DNA of 64,000 nt, from NCBI GenBank assembly GCA_022702545.1, contig JAHRBC010000004.1, positions 2,976,001 to 3,040,000 on the forward strand, in the 5' to 3' direction. Of the stretch, positions 33,656 to 45,036 are shown in pieces. The translations under genes and the position numbers were made by a program. The notes beneath the pieces were generated by a model that was not told where the DNA came from, searched no databases, and saw only the letters and a list, made by a program, of their open reading frames with translations. Each line of letters starts with the position of its first letter. The stretch's first letter is position 1. Source of the stretch: Phycomyces nitens. Lineage: Eukaryota > Mucoromycota > Mucoromycetes > Mucorales > Phycomycetaceae.

Positions 33656-35276
33656 ATGGCACCTGTTGATTCCATCAAGAATGAGCAGCGAATTGTTGGA
33701 ATCGTATTCAAGGCACTCTTGATCGACCTCCTCGCATTCACCATAATCCTTCCTCTCTTTCCAAGGCTATTAAACTACTACCAGCAAGAAGACCTTGCGC
33801 GCCAGGTAAGCTTAGCCGAAGATTTTAAAGGGGGGGGGGAAACTCCTGATTTTTTTTCCCTCTTTAAAAAAGTCATAGACGCATATACTCATCTTAGTAA
33901 TCAAAAGGGCACTTTACTGGGCTACGCACTTCAAATATTAGAGCAGTACAAAGGGTTTGTGACCGTAGAGACTGTGTCTGGCCAGCGTGGGGATAAATGG
34001 GATACGGTCTTATTGGGTGGGCTGGTAGGATCATTTTTCTCGTTCCTGCAGTTCATCGTATCTCCTTGGATCGGAAGAGCAAGCGACAAGATGGGTCGCC
34101 GTAAAGTACTCTTGTGGACCATGGTAAGCATATTGACCAAAGAACAAATTTATCTTACACTTGCAATAGGTAGGAAATATCGCGTCTACACTCATCTGGC
34201 TATTCTCTCGGTCATTTTCAACATTTCTGCTGGCCCGTTTAATTGGTGGTTTAAGTGAAGGCAATGTCCAGTTGAGCATTGCCATTATCTCGGACATTAC
34301 TCTTCCAGAAAGAAGATCCCGTAACTTGGTGAGCAAAAAAACACTTTGTTTATTGTGCAAAAGGACCAATCGAATTTACACGCCATAATAATAGGCATTG
34401 GTTGGAATTGCATTTGCGGTTGCCTTTACATTTGGTCCTCCTCTTGGAGCCTGGTTTGCTTCAATTGATCTTGCAAAGATTTATCCAGAGACTGTTGAGT
34501 GGGGAATATATCCCTACTCGATGCCAGCACTGGTGGCCATGGGTTTGCTGGTCATTGAAACAGTCTATCTTGCAAAATATCTGCCTGAGACTCGCCACCA
34601 GAAATCTATAGAAACTTCCGAACCCAAGACCAGTGGGGCTGCTGCAGCTTCCCAAGACTCTCAGGGTTCAGTAGAGACCCGTCTGTCGAACCTCCGACGG
34701 CTCAATATATTGCAGTGCTTGTTTAGCCTCTTGTTCTCTGGAATGGAGTTTACGTTGGTCTTTCTCACATTTGACGTATTGGACTACAGCCATATGCAAC
34801 AAGGCAAGCTGCTGGGTACAATGGGAATCATGTCCTCTTTGATTCAAGGTGGCTATGTCCGACGCAAGGTGCAAGTGGTGGGAGAAAAGGCATTGGTGAT
34901 CCAAGGCATGGTGGCTTGTGTGGTTGGTCTTGGGTGCTTGGCGATCACTGCTCTTCGAGTACAGCAAGCATGGCTTTATTGCGGAGTGTGTTTTCTTGCC
35001 TTTACGAGTGGCACGGTTGTGAACTGCCTGACGAGTCTGGCTAGTTTGCAATGCGATGACGATCATGCGGAGAACAATCGGCTGGCAAAGGGCCGTGCAT
35101 TGGGTGAGTTCCGTAGCTTTGGCCAGCTGGGACGTGCACTTGGACCAGTCTCTGCTTGTGGACTTTACTGGATGACCGGGCCAGTTTGTTGCTATAGCGC
35201 TGGTGCTATCGTCATGACTACCATTGCCATCTTGACTGCATTGTGGGCACCTTTGCGCCGCATTAAATCTGATTAG
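33656..35276 (+). CDS. Major facilitator transporter, MFSD10/TETRAN-like
   Basis: Exons 33656-34123 (possibly with a further intron 33806-33907), 34170-34328, 34395-35276; 468 or 502 aa. A 12-helix MFS layout is visible. TM1 has LLIDLLAFTIILPLFPRLL, then a long first loop, then VLLGGLVGSFFSFLQFIVSP followed by the loop 2-3 signature GRASDKMGRRKVLL (G-x3-D-x2-GR-x-x). FLLARLIGGLSEGNV, SDITLPERRSR and GIAFAVAFTFGPPLGAWF follow, typical of the MFSD10/tetracycline-carrier-like group of eukaryotes (organic anion efflux in animals; fungal substrate unknown). A hydrophilic central loop rich in Ser/Ala precedes the second half. The GTAAGC at 33806 and an AAAAG at 33907 would remove 102 nt in frame, including a G9 run, so both forms are possible. 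Convergent with SHO1. Confidence 0.88.
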
Positions 35277-35492
35277 CGCACAACACACCTTTTGGCTTTC
35301 CTTAATGACATGCTTCAACAGAGACTTCTTGCATGACTCCACACGCGCATATATTACTTTTTATATATGTATATATAAATTTTTTGGTCATTGCCTGTAA
35401 ATAATCTGAAGGCCACTTGTACGCTCACTTGGTATAAAAATAAAAATAAAAATAAAATTATTATTATTCATTAAATTCAATTTTATTTTATT

Positions 35493-36642
35493 TTAGATGG
35501 AAAAGAGTAGGAAAATATAATAACAATAACATTTTTTTAGAGTAGTAGTAGTACTATATATTATTAGCGGTGTGATAAAAAGTAAAATAGCATGCTCTTG
35601 GCTGGCACACAATATCTAGGAAGAGAACTTATGCAAAACGAATAAGTTTAATTTGACAAGGGTGAATGTTACTTTGGAACTTACGTAGTTACTGGGCACA
35701 ATGCCTTCAGAGCCATCGTGTTTCTTGGCCCGCCACCAATTGCCAGAACGATCGATGATCTCAAGCGATTCGCCCTTTTCGAATGACAACTCGTTGGGAT
35801 CTTCGGGGCTGCCAGTGTCTTTATCATTTTTTTTGTGGAAAGGGTAGTTAGAATATGTGGTAGTTTGTTTGAGTGACGACTTACAGCTATGGAGTGCCTT
35901 GGATTGGATGATGCCTTCACGGTTGGGAGTAGGAGGGGCATTCTGACCAGAGTTAGCATTGCGGGGGGTGTAGGAATCCTGGCCACCAGAGGGGTTTGGC
36001 AGAGGTGATTGCTTGAACTCTTGGGGATGAACATTGGAGTTTCCAGAGTTTCCAAAGCGGTTCTGGATCATGGGCTTTGCACCAATACCAGTGTTGTTCA
36101 TGTGGCCTGTCTTGTTGATGATCCAAGAGTCTTCGTTGGAAGCCAACAAGAAGATCCAGAGAAACTAGAGAGCTGTAAGGAATCAAACATGTCAAACAAT
36201 CTTTCTTACCTCCATAATGATCATAATGACGGCACCACCAGCTCCTGCTCTGTTGCCTCTGTTCCAAGTATTATCCAAGAATATCTGGATAAGACTTGTC
36301 ATGTAGACAATACTGATCGTCAAGAAGACAAGGATCTATTGAATGTTTCAATGCTTGGCTGTCAAACCCTCAAGACTTACCATGTGGCGGTTTTGAATGA
36401 ATCGATTGACGCCAACTGCAGTCCAGACGCCAATGATAAAGAATAGATTATAGATGATCATCCACCAGCCAACACCAAGAAATCCAGCCGCACAAGCACC
36501 CACAAAGGTGATTAACCACCCACACTAGGCAAATGTCAGTTGGAGTCTTGTCAAAGAGTGATATACTTACAATGACCAAGATACCGGTCACCAAGAACAA
36601 TGGATTTGTTATAGCAAACGAATCACCGTAAGAACTGCCCAT
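35493..36642 (-). CDS. SHO1: Sho1-type osmosensor (4 TM + SH3)
   Basis: Plasma-membrane sensor/adaptor feeding the HOG and filamentation MAPK pathways. Exons: 36642-36571, 36524-36381, 36335-36210, 36164-35885, 35818-35685, plus an uncertain last exon. Four membrane segments: [27 protein letters not shown] continuing to [41 protein letters not shown]. These are followed by a Gly/Asn/Pro/Ser linker and a C-terminal SH3 domain from [20 protein letters not shown] through [11 protein letters not shown] to GIVPSNY. The ALHSY Tyr and WW are the ligand-binding residues. After PSNY a GTAAGT donor (35684) suggests another intron; the tail would then be 35615-35493. Without splicing the frame ends at 35616 after 24 extra residues. 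About 252 aa are secure. Confidence 0.9.
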
Positions 36643-37051
36643 TTTGAATAAGTTATTAAGAGTAATTAAAGAATCAAAGAAGAATGATGTGAGAATCGAT
36701 TGCAAAAGAGTCTTTTTATATCAAACAAGAGAGCTTTAGATTGGTTTGGATGACGGGGGTTTGGGATAAATCACAATCGACTTGATTCACCAGAAATTCA
36801 TGCGAATGAGTATTATTATGTATATATGTATACATATAATATATTTATATATTTATCCTTAATCATTTGAAACAACCACCGAAAAATCTTTGCAAATTTT
36901 GGTTGAGATACTCTTCTTTTTTATTTTATTATTTTTTTTGCTTTGAACAATTTTTTTTAAAAAATAAATGTTCAAAGTACAAAATCACACCTTCAATAGA
37001 AAATAGACCCATGCTCGCTCAGTCATGACAGGCGAAAGAGCAGGAAACCGA
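36643..37051. other. Spacer between SHO1 and RPS29
   Basis: A+T-rich, with TA tracts at about 36815-36855 and long A/T runs near 36920-36970. SHO1 promoter and RPS29 3' end; no other gene. Confidence 0.5.
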
Positions 37052-37544
37052 TTAACGGTACTATTATTATTTTCAAAAAAAAGATTGTTCAATATACGAG
37101 CCACTCACTCTATGCACAATTCAACCATTTTTATCTTACCTTGTGGAAACCAATATCGCTGGCGTACTCACGGAAGCACTGACGGCAGATGTTGATGTTG
37201 TACTTGCGGATCAAACCAGCACGGTGAGCGCAGACACGGCTAATCAACAACAGGTCCAACAAAAACAAAAATCAAGCACACAGATATTAATCTCTCGTTT
37301 CTTTTATTTATTAAAATACAATAATAAAAAAAGGCACTCAATTTCTGTGGGCAACTTCTTTTTTTTTTCTCCTTCTTTTTTTGTAAATCATTTGTACAAG
37401 CCACCAAGGGCAAGAAAAACGTTTTGTGGAGGAAAACAAGCCACCCATCCAGAAATTATCGCACAGAGAGAATGAGACATACCACTGACGAGAGCCCTTG
37501 CCGTTCGAGCGGGGGTGAGCGTTCCAGACGTTAGCGTGGGCCAT
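37052..37544 (-). CDS. RPS29: 40S ribosomal protein uS14 (S29)
   Basis: Small-subunit protein of 56 aa, the normal length. Exons on the minus strand: 37544-37483, 37239-37140 and a 9-nt last exon 37060-37052. The protein starts [20 protein letters not shown] and carries the zinc site CRVC ... CRQC (C-X2-C-X14-C-X2-C) with [13 protein letters not shown] between; it ends [13 protein letters not shown]. The last exon holds only the codons Tyr, Arg and stop, and it is needed to give the conserved K-Y-R/K-H-R type end. Upstream DNA (37545-37700) is G+C-richer with GA-rich leader sequence, as expected for a strongly expressed ribosomal gene. Confidence 0.95.
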
Positions 37545-39758
37545 TTTGTAAGTTGAAAAGGTCTCGACACGAACGAAGAAAGAAAGAGAGAGAGAGGGAA
37601 AGGGGGGCGAAGCCCAGAGAGGGGGTGCCAAACAATAGCGGTTTCGGCCTCCGGTAACGCCCCGAAAATTTTTATTTGCTGATGTCACGATAAATAAAAG
37701 CCACTCTTCGGTCCTGTCAACTCAAATAAATTTCCGGACACTTGGCTAGTCCGACTCGAACAGGAGCCACATTCTTATTTTTTCTGTTCCTGTCTGAGAC
37801 TTAAATGAACACATCCTCCTCCTCCCAAAGGTCAAGTAGACACCACAAGTGTGCTAATTTGTACAAAATAATAATCAAATCAGACCACCATGTCCAGTGC
37901 GACAAGGTTAGATTGGGCCAATGTACAGGAACTTGTTGAAAGGTAGTAGAGGAATAGACTACAGCAAAGAAGGGTCTCTTGGTAGGTATGATCCCAATTG
38001 AGTGGCAAATTGGAGAATCTTGTAACATACATCTGTAACTTGCTAGATATCTTTGGAAATTTGTATGTTTAGCCTAATCTCGTTGCGATCTTGACTTGAA
38101 CATCAACAAAAGTACAATTGGTGGCACATGTCTTTTAGGGCTGGGTTGGAACATGTATTACAATGAACATGCACTTTTGGGTATTGCACCATGACAATCA
38201 CACTTTGGTTCACGGATAATTGAACGGTTGCCAGCAAATATTGTTTTTTTAAAAAGAGATTTTGTAATTGCAAGATAAAGAGTAAAGAAGTCTTTTATAT
38301 CTTCCAAGTATATTCCCGTGAATATTATTTTTCAATTTCAATTAAAAAGAAGTTGATTTATACTCTTTTGATATTTATTCAACCTGACGTTTGAAAATAA
38401 TATAAATAAATAAAGCTAAAATAATTGTACTTTATTCTGGGCAAAATCATGATTTTATTAGATAAATCTATAGTTTTCATTAAACAATTTGATTTATAAT
38501 TTGGCGAATAGAATCCCTTTATTTTTGCCAAAGAAACAATAAAACTCGTTTCATCACTTTGCTAGTCCTCCAATTCAATTGGTCCATTGCTTTATATATA
38601 TGTATATGTATATAACCTGACTGGTTCAACCATCGTAATCACGGGCCAGGCTACCCATAATTGCGTCAAATAATGCTATTACAGTGGGCCATCTGATTTG
38701 AATGCTCTTTGGTCTTGGGTCCACATGCTCCTACCAATGGCTTTTTAATAAAGAAGATACAGATAGAACACCTCTTTATTGTTATCAAGATTGATATTTA
38801 GAATAGATTTCATTACCTATTACCTAGTAAACTCTTTGTCTAATGCACCTTTACTGCCCAAAATAGATTATGGACGTGCAAAGTAGCTCTACTAGAATTG
38901 TGCATTGCCCGGTTTTCCTATTACGAAATTCAAAATCAAAAGGATTGCCTATAATGCACAATTCTGTGCTTAAATGTAGCGAATAAAGATGTAGAAATAA
39001 TGTCGGTGTTTAGAGCTGAGTATGGTTTCAACAAACAATTAAATCATCATGATTTCCCCTAAACATTTGGCAAAGCTAATAGCTTGTACTCACTTTCTTT
39101 TTTTACCACATGCCACAGCCTGCAAAATATGAGCTCCAAAACAAAGAGGATGACGAGAATATAGTCACCAGGTCGGTTAGTATAATTAGAGTGGCGATTG
39201 AAATATAGATTAAAGATTGGTTTGCTTACAAAAAATAAATAAAATAATTTATATGCCGATATCCTAATTTGTAAAAATCCCATAAAGCTTTCAATCATCA
39301 TCATCATTATCCACAAAAAAAAAAAAAAAAAGGTGAGCGAATATAATTGTTAATCAAAATGGCTAAATATAACTGGAGCTGGTGTACGAAGATTTATTTG
39401 CCGAAATGGAAATAATTTAGTCAGAGCTGGTAAATGATTATATAGTGAAGATACTATAGTAATCCGAAATACACTTGGATTTTAAACCTTCCATTTTTAG
39501 ATTTTAAATAAAAAAACTATTTTGAAAGCCCAAGTCTTTTTTTTTTCTTATTTATTTATTTCCTAGGGCGTTCAAGACCAAATGTTAGTAACGTGGATAT
39601 AAACCACCTCTTCTATCACAAAAACTAAAGATTATTTTGATATATTGATCCTTACAACCAATAATAATAAGAAGAAGAATAAAAACAAAGACTTTGGCTT
39701 TTGAGAATACCCAAAATCCATTGATAGCTATCTCCGATAGCACCTAGGTTGGCCAACG
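37545..39758. other. Intergenic region, 2.2 kb
   Basis: Promoter of RPS29 at the left, then A+T-rich DNA with no recognisable gene; a poly-A run of 18 at about 39315-39332; open frames at 37801-38028 and 39059-39316 (minus) lack features. A promoter for the copper-fist gene must lie at the right end. Confidence 0.5.
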
Positions 39759-40967
39759 ATGGTGTACATTACTGATGAGGAAGGTGTTGTAAAGAAGTTT
39801 GCTTGCTTAACATGCATAAAGGTACCCATTTGATGACGAACATGCAATCCAATATTCTAATAGATTTTCCTTTTTGCTAATTAGGGTCATCGATCCTCTG
39901 GATGTCTTCATGCCGATCGTGATCTAATTGAGATTAAGAAGAAAGGAAGACCAGTCTCACAATGCGCTGAATGCAGAGAACTAAGAAAGACAAAACAGAT
40001 GCACATCAAGTGTATCTGTACCACAAGAAAGTCACAATGTATGTAAGAACAAAAGAGCCTGCTATTAAAGACTTTTAATATTTCCCCACACCCTTTAGCC
40101 GCTCAACCACCCCTGTCTAGCTTCACTTCTTTACAAGCAGGATATCCCAATGGAAAAGGTAAGCTAGACAATCAAATATGCACACACCCACACACATATA
40201 CACACATATACACACATATATATATATATATAATAGATAAAAACAAGGTAAATGTGTTTGACTAACAATAATCAATAAATAAATAAATAAATAAAACGTT
40301 GTAGATCTCTTGTCGTCGTGTTCCCACTGTGACCGCCTTTTTTCCTTTTGCCTCTGCAATTCTTCAGGCCAGAATCAGACTCGTGACTTTTACATGTCCT
40401 CGAGCAGTTCAGATGGCACTGTAACTCCACCTTGCGACCGCCATGCCTCTCCTATCCTACTCGATAATCCTGGCCAACTTATTTTCAGAAAAGACGCAAC
40501 ATCAGCTGGACTGCCTCAGAGTCGTCGCCATTTCGCCATTCCGATCCACGATCCCCTGGACGATCTTGACAGCGACACCCCAATCTACAAGCCCGAGGAC
40601 CACCAACTAAAGTCTACAGACTGCACTGATGTCCTGGGTGAACTATCTCATACCAGCTCTGAGGACCTGATGAACAAGATCTACAGTAGATTTACGCACA
40701 CGCATCATCACAGAAAGACATGTAATTGCGGTGATTCATGCGTCTGCGCAACATGTAAAACACATCCAGGCACCACCACTCCAGACCGCCCGGCTGCGGT
40801 TATGGACCAAGACGGAGTAATGCTGTGTGGCTGTGGATGCCAAAAGGCCCTTTCCAACTGTTCGGATTGCTTTCAAGATATGTGTGAAGGTAAGGCTGTG
40901 TATGCATTGGCTGTATGTGTATTTAATTGTCGTGTTAGAATACCTCTTGAGTCACCCACACCCTTAG
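39759..40967 (+). CDS. Copper-fist transcription factor (Mac1/Cuf1-like)
   Basis: Exons 39759-39821, 39885-40038, 40099-40158, 40305-40889, 40939-40967; 296 aa. The N-terminal 65 residues form a copper-fist DNA-binding domain: KKFACLTCIKGHRSSGCLHA (CX2CX8CXH zinc site), followed by the minor-groove KKKGRP box and a CAEC/CICTT copper-cluster region. The C-terminus has two cysteine-rich clusters: CNCGDSCVCATCKTHPG (CXCX3CXCX2CX2H, the copper-sensing repeat of Mac1 and Cuf1) and CGCGCQKALSNC...CFQDMC. Mac1/Cuf1 activate copper-uptake genes when copper is low, while Ace1/Amt1 activate metallothionein when it is high. The CXH-type repeats favour the Mac1/Cuf1 side (inference). The fist has a short extra DEEG insertion after MVYIT. 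The last exon adds EYLLSHPHP and a stop. Confidence 0.93.
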
Positions 40968-41102
40968 TAAGAGTAACCCATCCAATGTCCATTTGGACCA
41001 GTAAACTGTATCTCTGGTGTAATAGTTATATGTGTATATATATACTTTTATATATATATATATATATATATCTTTAAAAAAAATCATTTGCTTGTCTTTT
41101 AT

Positions 41103-43289
41103 TCAACATGTGTGGTCATTGCCCACAAGCAGATCGGTTTCGGTAGCATCTGCAACTAGATCTTTGTAGCTATAGACCTTGACACAGCCATCTAAAGACA
41201 CCACCAATTCATCTTAGTCATGGATCCCAATCTGTCATTGACTCACCATCACCACTAGAGAAAATCAAAGGACGATAGGGGTGAAATATCACATCACGCA
41301 CCTCGACATCTTTACCAATATCAGCACAATTGTTCAGGGTACAAGCACAGCTTACCTTCATGGTCTTTTAGAATTGCTGTCAATTGGCCATGGAGCATAT
41401 TGAATACAAAGATCTGGCCATATATTGTAGGTGCCAAAAGGTACCGTCCATTACAAGTAACCTTGACTAGCCATGAGTTGGCATGGTAACTGTCAAAAGA
41501 GGCGTGTGATTAGCCTAGGCTTACAAGACAAGCGCACCTTACTCTTCATGCTTGTATTTCTGGACCTGCTCCAACACAAATTTGCCACCAATCTCGGTAG
41601 GATAGATCAACTTGTGAAGGGTGGCCGTGTTGGGTAATGAGGCTGTAATAGACAACCATTTAGACTTTTAGTCTGCTAAAAACTAGATATTACTTACAGA
41701 CACCTTCGCTAACATCACACATTTCTGCACCTCGGCTGATGAACCATGCATAACCTGTGTCTTCATTCTCATCGCAACTCACCACATCAATCATCTCCTC
41801 TACCTCGTCTTCATTCTTTCTTGCGGATTCAAATGTAGCAGCATCAAGCCATTTTACAAATTTACCACAATCACAATAAGACGAATACATGTCTTCGAAT
41901 GTCTGCAACAGCTGTGATGGATAGAATGAATATCAGCCAAACCTCTTTATCTTGATTTTGTACCTGGGCGTCTTCAAAATCATACAGCCTCAGGTGCTCA
42001 TCACAGGCACCCATGAAATACTTGTTTCCTGTGTGGGGAAGGAAGGAAACTGTGAATGCCATGCAGGTAATGCCGTCTTCCATACGGGTTGAGTCTAGTA
42101 GAGTACTATTGGACATGTTAGGCATTGTAAGAACCCAAATAATACTTGCGTCCAGTTAGAATCCATGTGCCATTTGATAATGTAACCATCTTGACTGGTG
42201 GATATAAAGTAATTTTCGTTCTTGAACAGCAGAGCCTTTATGCACAGGATCTCTTCCATGTGGCCATCCAAACGACTGAGCACTTTGTTTTCTTGGATAT
42301 CAAACACCTAGGACAGTCAGAAACAATAAATAAATACATAAATAAATAAATGGTCCTCAAAAGCACTCACTTTAATAGGGCACGGCAAGATATGATTGTC
42401 TTCGTCCTGAACAGAGAATCTATGACGGTCCTTGAGCTTTCCACCGGTGACCAAGAGACCTTGGCTTTCAGACACGAATTTTCCACAATAAAACTCATCA
42501 ATGTGCATCTCTTCTATATCACGCAACTTGCGCACCATTCGGAAATCATCTTCTATATCCCAAATCTTGATAGCACCCACATTGGAGAAGGTGGCAAGCA
42601 AGGTACCATCAGGGGAAATTGACATGCTTGTGATGGGAGCTGATTTAAATAAAATAATATAATATAAAATAAAATAAGCATACAGTAGGCAGAATTGCGC
42701 CTGCCAAAACTTGCCTTGATCACTCATGTTACAGGGAATAGCCTGAAGAGGGCTGTCTTCATTGATAGTGTCAATCATATCATAGCTTGTGTCTGCATGA
42801 AATGTCCAATAATGATCTGGAAATTCGGCTGCCAATTGTTTAACCTGTTCTGGAATATACTCAACCTTTTTCTTGGCCTACAGTAAATTCTTAGTAGTAT
42901 GTCTCCTGTCAAAATCACCAACCTTTTTGCCCTTGTCCACCTTTAGCTTTTGTGGTCCGTCTGCTGCCTTTTTCTATGCACACATTGGTTTGTCTAGCCC
43001 CTTTTATATATATATATATATGGATACCAATAATCACCTTTTGGACAACCCTCCTCTTTGTCTTTACTTTACGCTTAACAAGAGTGGGTCGAAAGGGGGG
43101 AATCGAATCGGCTTCCTCTAATAGGTCATCAGTGTCAATCTGATCAACTGAATCTTCATCTGTCACGCCTGCATCGCTGTCCTCATTTGACAATTCGTCT
43201 TCCATGAACACCTTTTTCTTTCTAAGTTTCCGTGTTTCCTTTGTAATAAGAGGACTAGGCGAGTCAATAACATCACTCTGGTCTGACAT
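41103..43289 (-). CDS. WD40-repeat protein with acidic N-terminus
   Basis: Eleven predicted exons on the minus strand: 43289-43038, 42973-42923, 42877-42715, 42639-42371, 42307-42150, 42105-41964, 41911-41698, 41642-41543, 41489-41356, 41309-41247, 41212-41103; 551 aa with all joins in frame. The first 100 residues are acidic and then Lys-rich (KRKVKTKRRVV, KKAADGPQKLK), suggesting a nuclear protein. WD-type blades include SMSISPDGTLLATFSNVGAI with IKIWDI, ALLFKNENYFISTSQDGYII with KW, MGACDEHLRLYDF, VKVTCNGRYLLAPTIYGQIF and VRDVIFHPYRPLIFSSGDDE. A propeller scaffold for protein-protein contacts is expected; I cannot assign it to a named subfamily. Introns 3 (42714-42640) and 5 (42149-42106) need GC donors (GCAAGT). 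The intron 41246-41213 would be only 34 nt, so that join is less sure. Confidence 0.85.
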
Positions 43290-43455
43290 TATTACAATTT
43301 AAACAAATAAATAAACAGACAAAAATAAAGAGAGTGATTGTGTACGTGAATTTGGAGTATTCCATCCTACTCAGTCAGTCACGTCGTACCATCCAAACAA
43401 TGCGATAGAGAGCATTGCCATGGAAACGATTTATTATTAAGGCTTCCAAAGCCAA

Positions 43456-44505
43456 TTAAAGAGCAGGGTAGATATCATTACGACGGTGGCTCATTACTGG
43501 CATTTGAGCTCTTTGGGTCTGGAGAAAGGCCAGATCTATGGGTGCAATTGCCACGGTTGGCTCTCCACTGTTTTCACACTGAGCCAGGATTGTTCCCCAA
43601 GGATCCACAATCTAGTATCATTCGGTTTAATTCAAGTATTCAAGTATAAAATAGTTTACCATTGCATGTCCATAGCTTGCTCTCTTTGGATTATGTTGGC
43701 CAACCTGAGCAGCCGCAATCACAAAGGTCTGTGTCTCTATCGCACGCGCTCTCAAGAGAATTTCTTTAATGAATCAACAGGAAATTCCAACCATCGATGG
43801 CTTACCCCAGTGTGCTTCTCCTGTCTTGAGGGTAAATGCACTCGGAAAGGTCAAGATTTCTGCACCTCTCTGTCGCTGAGCAATCGATTGTTCTGCAAAC
43901 CGCAAGTCATAGCATGTCTGGAGCCCAATGTTTCCCAATGGACTCGAGACAACCTCTCCTAGGATGGGACCCTTGAGAGTTGTCTCGCTTTCCATCAGAC
44001 GTGGGCCATTCTTGATGTCTACATCAAACAGATGGATCTTGCGGTATTCAGCAACAATCTCTCCCGAGGCGTCAATGATTACATGGGTATTATAGATTTT
44101 ATCGGGCAGTTTGGTCTAAACAATCTGTTAAGCGTATCGTATATATATATAGACGCAATCTAACCTTTTCATGGACACCCACAGACAACCAAATGTTATT
44201 TTTCTTGGCAGCCAACTTCATATCACCAAGAAATGCAGAGTCTGGAAGGTGAGTTGTCAAGGCAAATGTCTGTTCCTTTGATTCAGAGATGAAATCAGAT
44301 GCCTCTGGCAAAAAGAGCATCTACAATTGTCATTTAAGATCAATTTGCACCAAACTTCTCCAAATGACCATACCTTTGCCCCCAAAAGGGCCGCCTTGGA
44401 AGCCAGGCCGTTGCATATCTGTCTATTGAGGGCCACTGAAGATGTGGCGCAAAACTGGCCCACGGCTGCTAGCATGATAATAAAGTAACCATTGTCGGAC
44501 TCCAA
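43456..44505 (-). CDS. Nitrilase-superfamily amidase (Nit1/Nit2 type)
   Basis: Exons: 44505-44374, 44320-44165, 44115-43806, 43763-43660, 43611-43456; 285 aa from the first Met. The C-N hydrolase catalytic triad is complete: Glu in LFLPEASD, Lys in [10 protein letters not shown], Cys in LQTCYDLRF. The fold's other marks are also present ([44 protein letters not shown], and the C-terminal [11 protein letters not shown]). Closest in style to Nit1, the deaminated-glutathione amidase that repairs a side product of transaminases (family knowledge). The family usually starts a few residues before AVGQFC, so the second Met (about 44475) may be the cytosolic start and the longer form could be mitochondrial; both are in frame. 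Confidence 0.93.
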
Positions 44506-44903
44506 CTTTTGGTTTTTTTATTTGCCCTTTCCATTGCACTTGATTTCATGATACCCATCTAACGTCTCTTTGTCTTTCTTTCTTTCTATGAATACATGTG
44601 TATATCTTCTTTACGATATATTTTGGCGCTTTCATGTCACAACTCTTTATGCTGTATATCAGTCCTGGCTATATGAAAGGCTCAAGGCGATGTTCATGAC
44701 GTCATTGTATGAATCTCGAGTCAATTCATTTCATATTTCACCTTCTTTTTTTTATTTTCTTTTTCTCTTTCTTATTTATTATTCTCGAGACGCGTTGGTT
44801 GCTACAAGAACTTCTTTCTTTCTTTTTATTTAATTCTTGCGAGCGTTTAAAAATACCGTGGTTAGATAGCGATTCCTTAATCTTTACGCCTTGATATTAC
44901 CTT

Positions 44904-44938
<35 letters not shown>

Positions 44939-45036
44939 GTTTGTTTCTTGGTTGGTTTGTTGGTTTATTTGTTTGTTATTACAGCCATAAAACTGCTTAT
45001 TATTTTTCTACCTCCTATTCATCAATTACGACTCTA
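44506..45036. other. Divergent promoter region with (ATCT)n tract
   Basis: Pyrimidine-rich DNA between the amidase (minus) and the Myb-like gene (plus). An (ATCT)n microsatellite of about eight units lies at about 44905-44936. No gene seen. Confidence 0.5.

Noticed and set aside
34668..35342. 224-codon minus-strand open frame over the transporter
   Set aside because: Antisense to clear membrane-helix coding sequence; composition is not protein-like.
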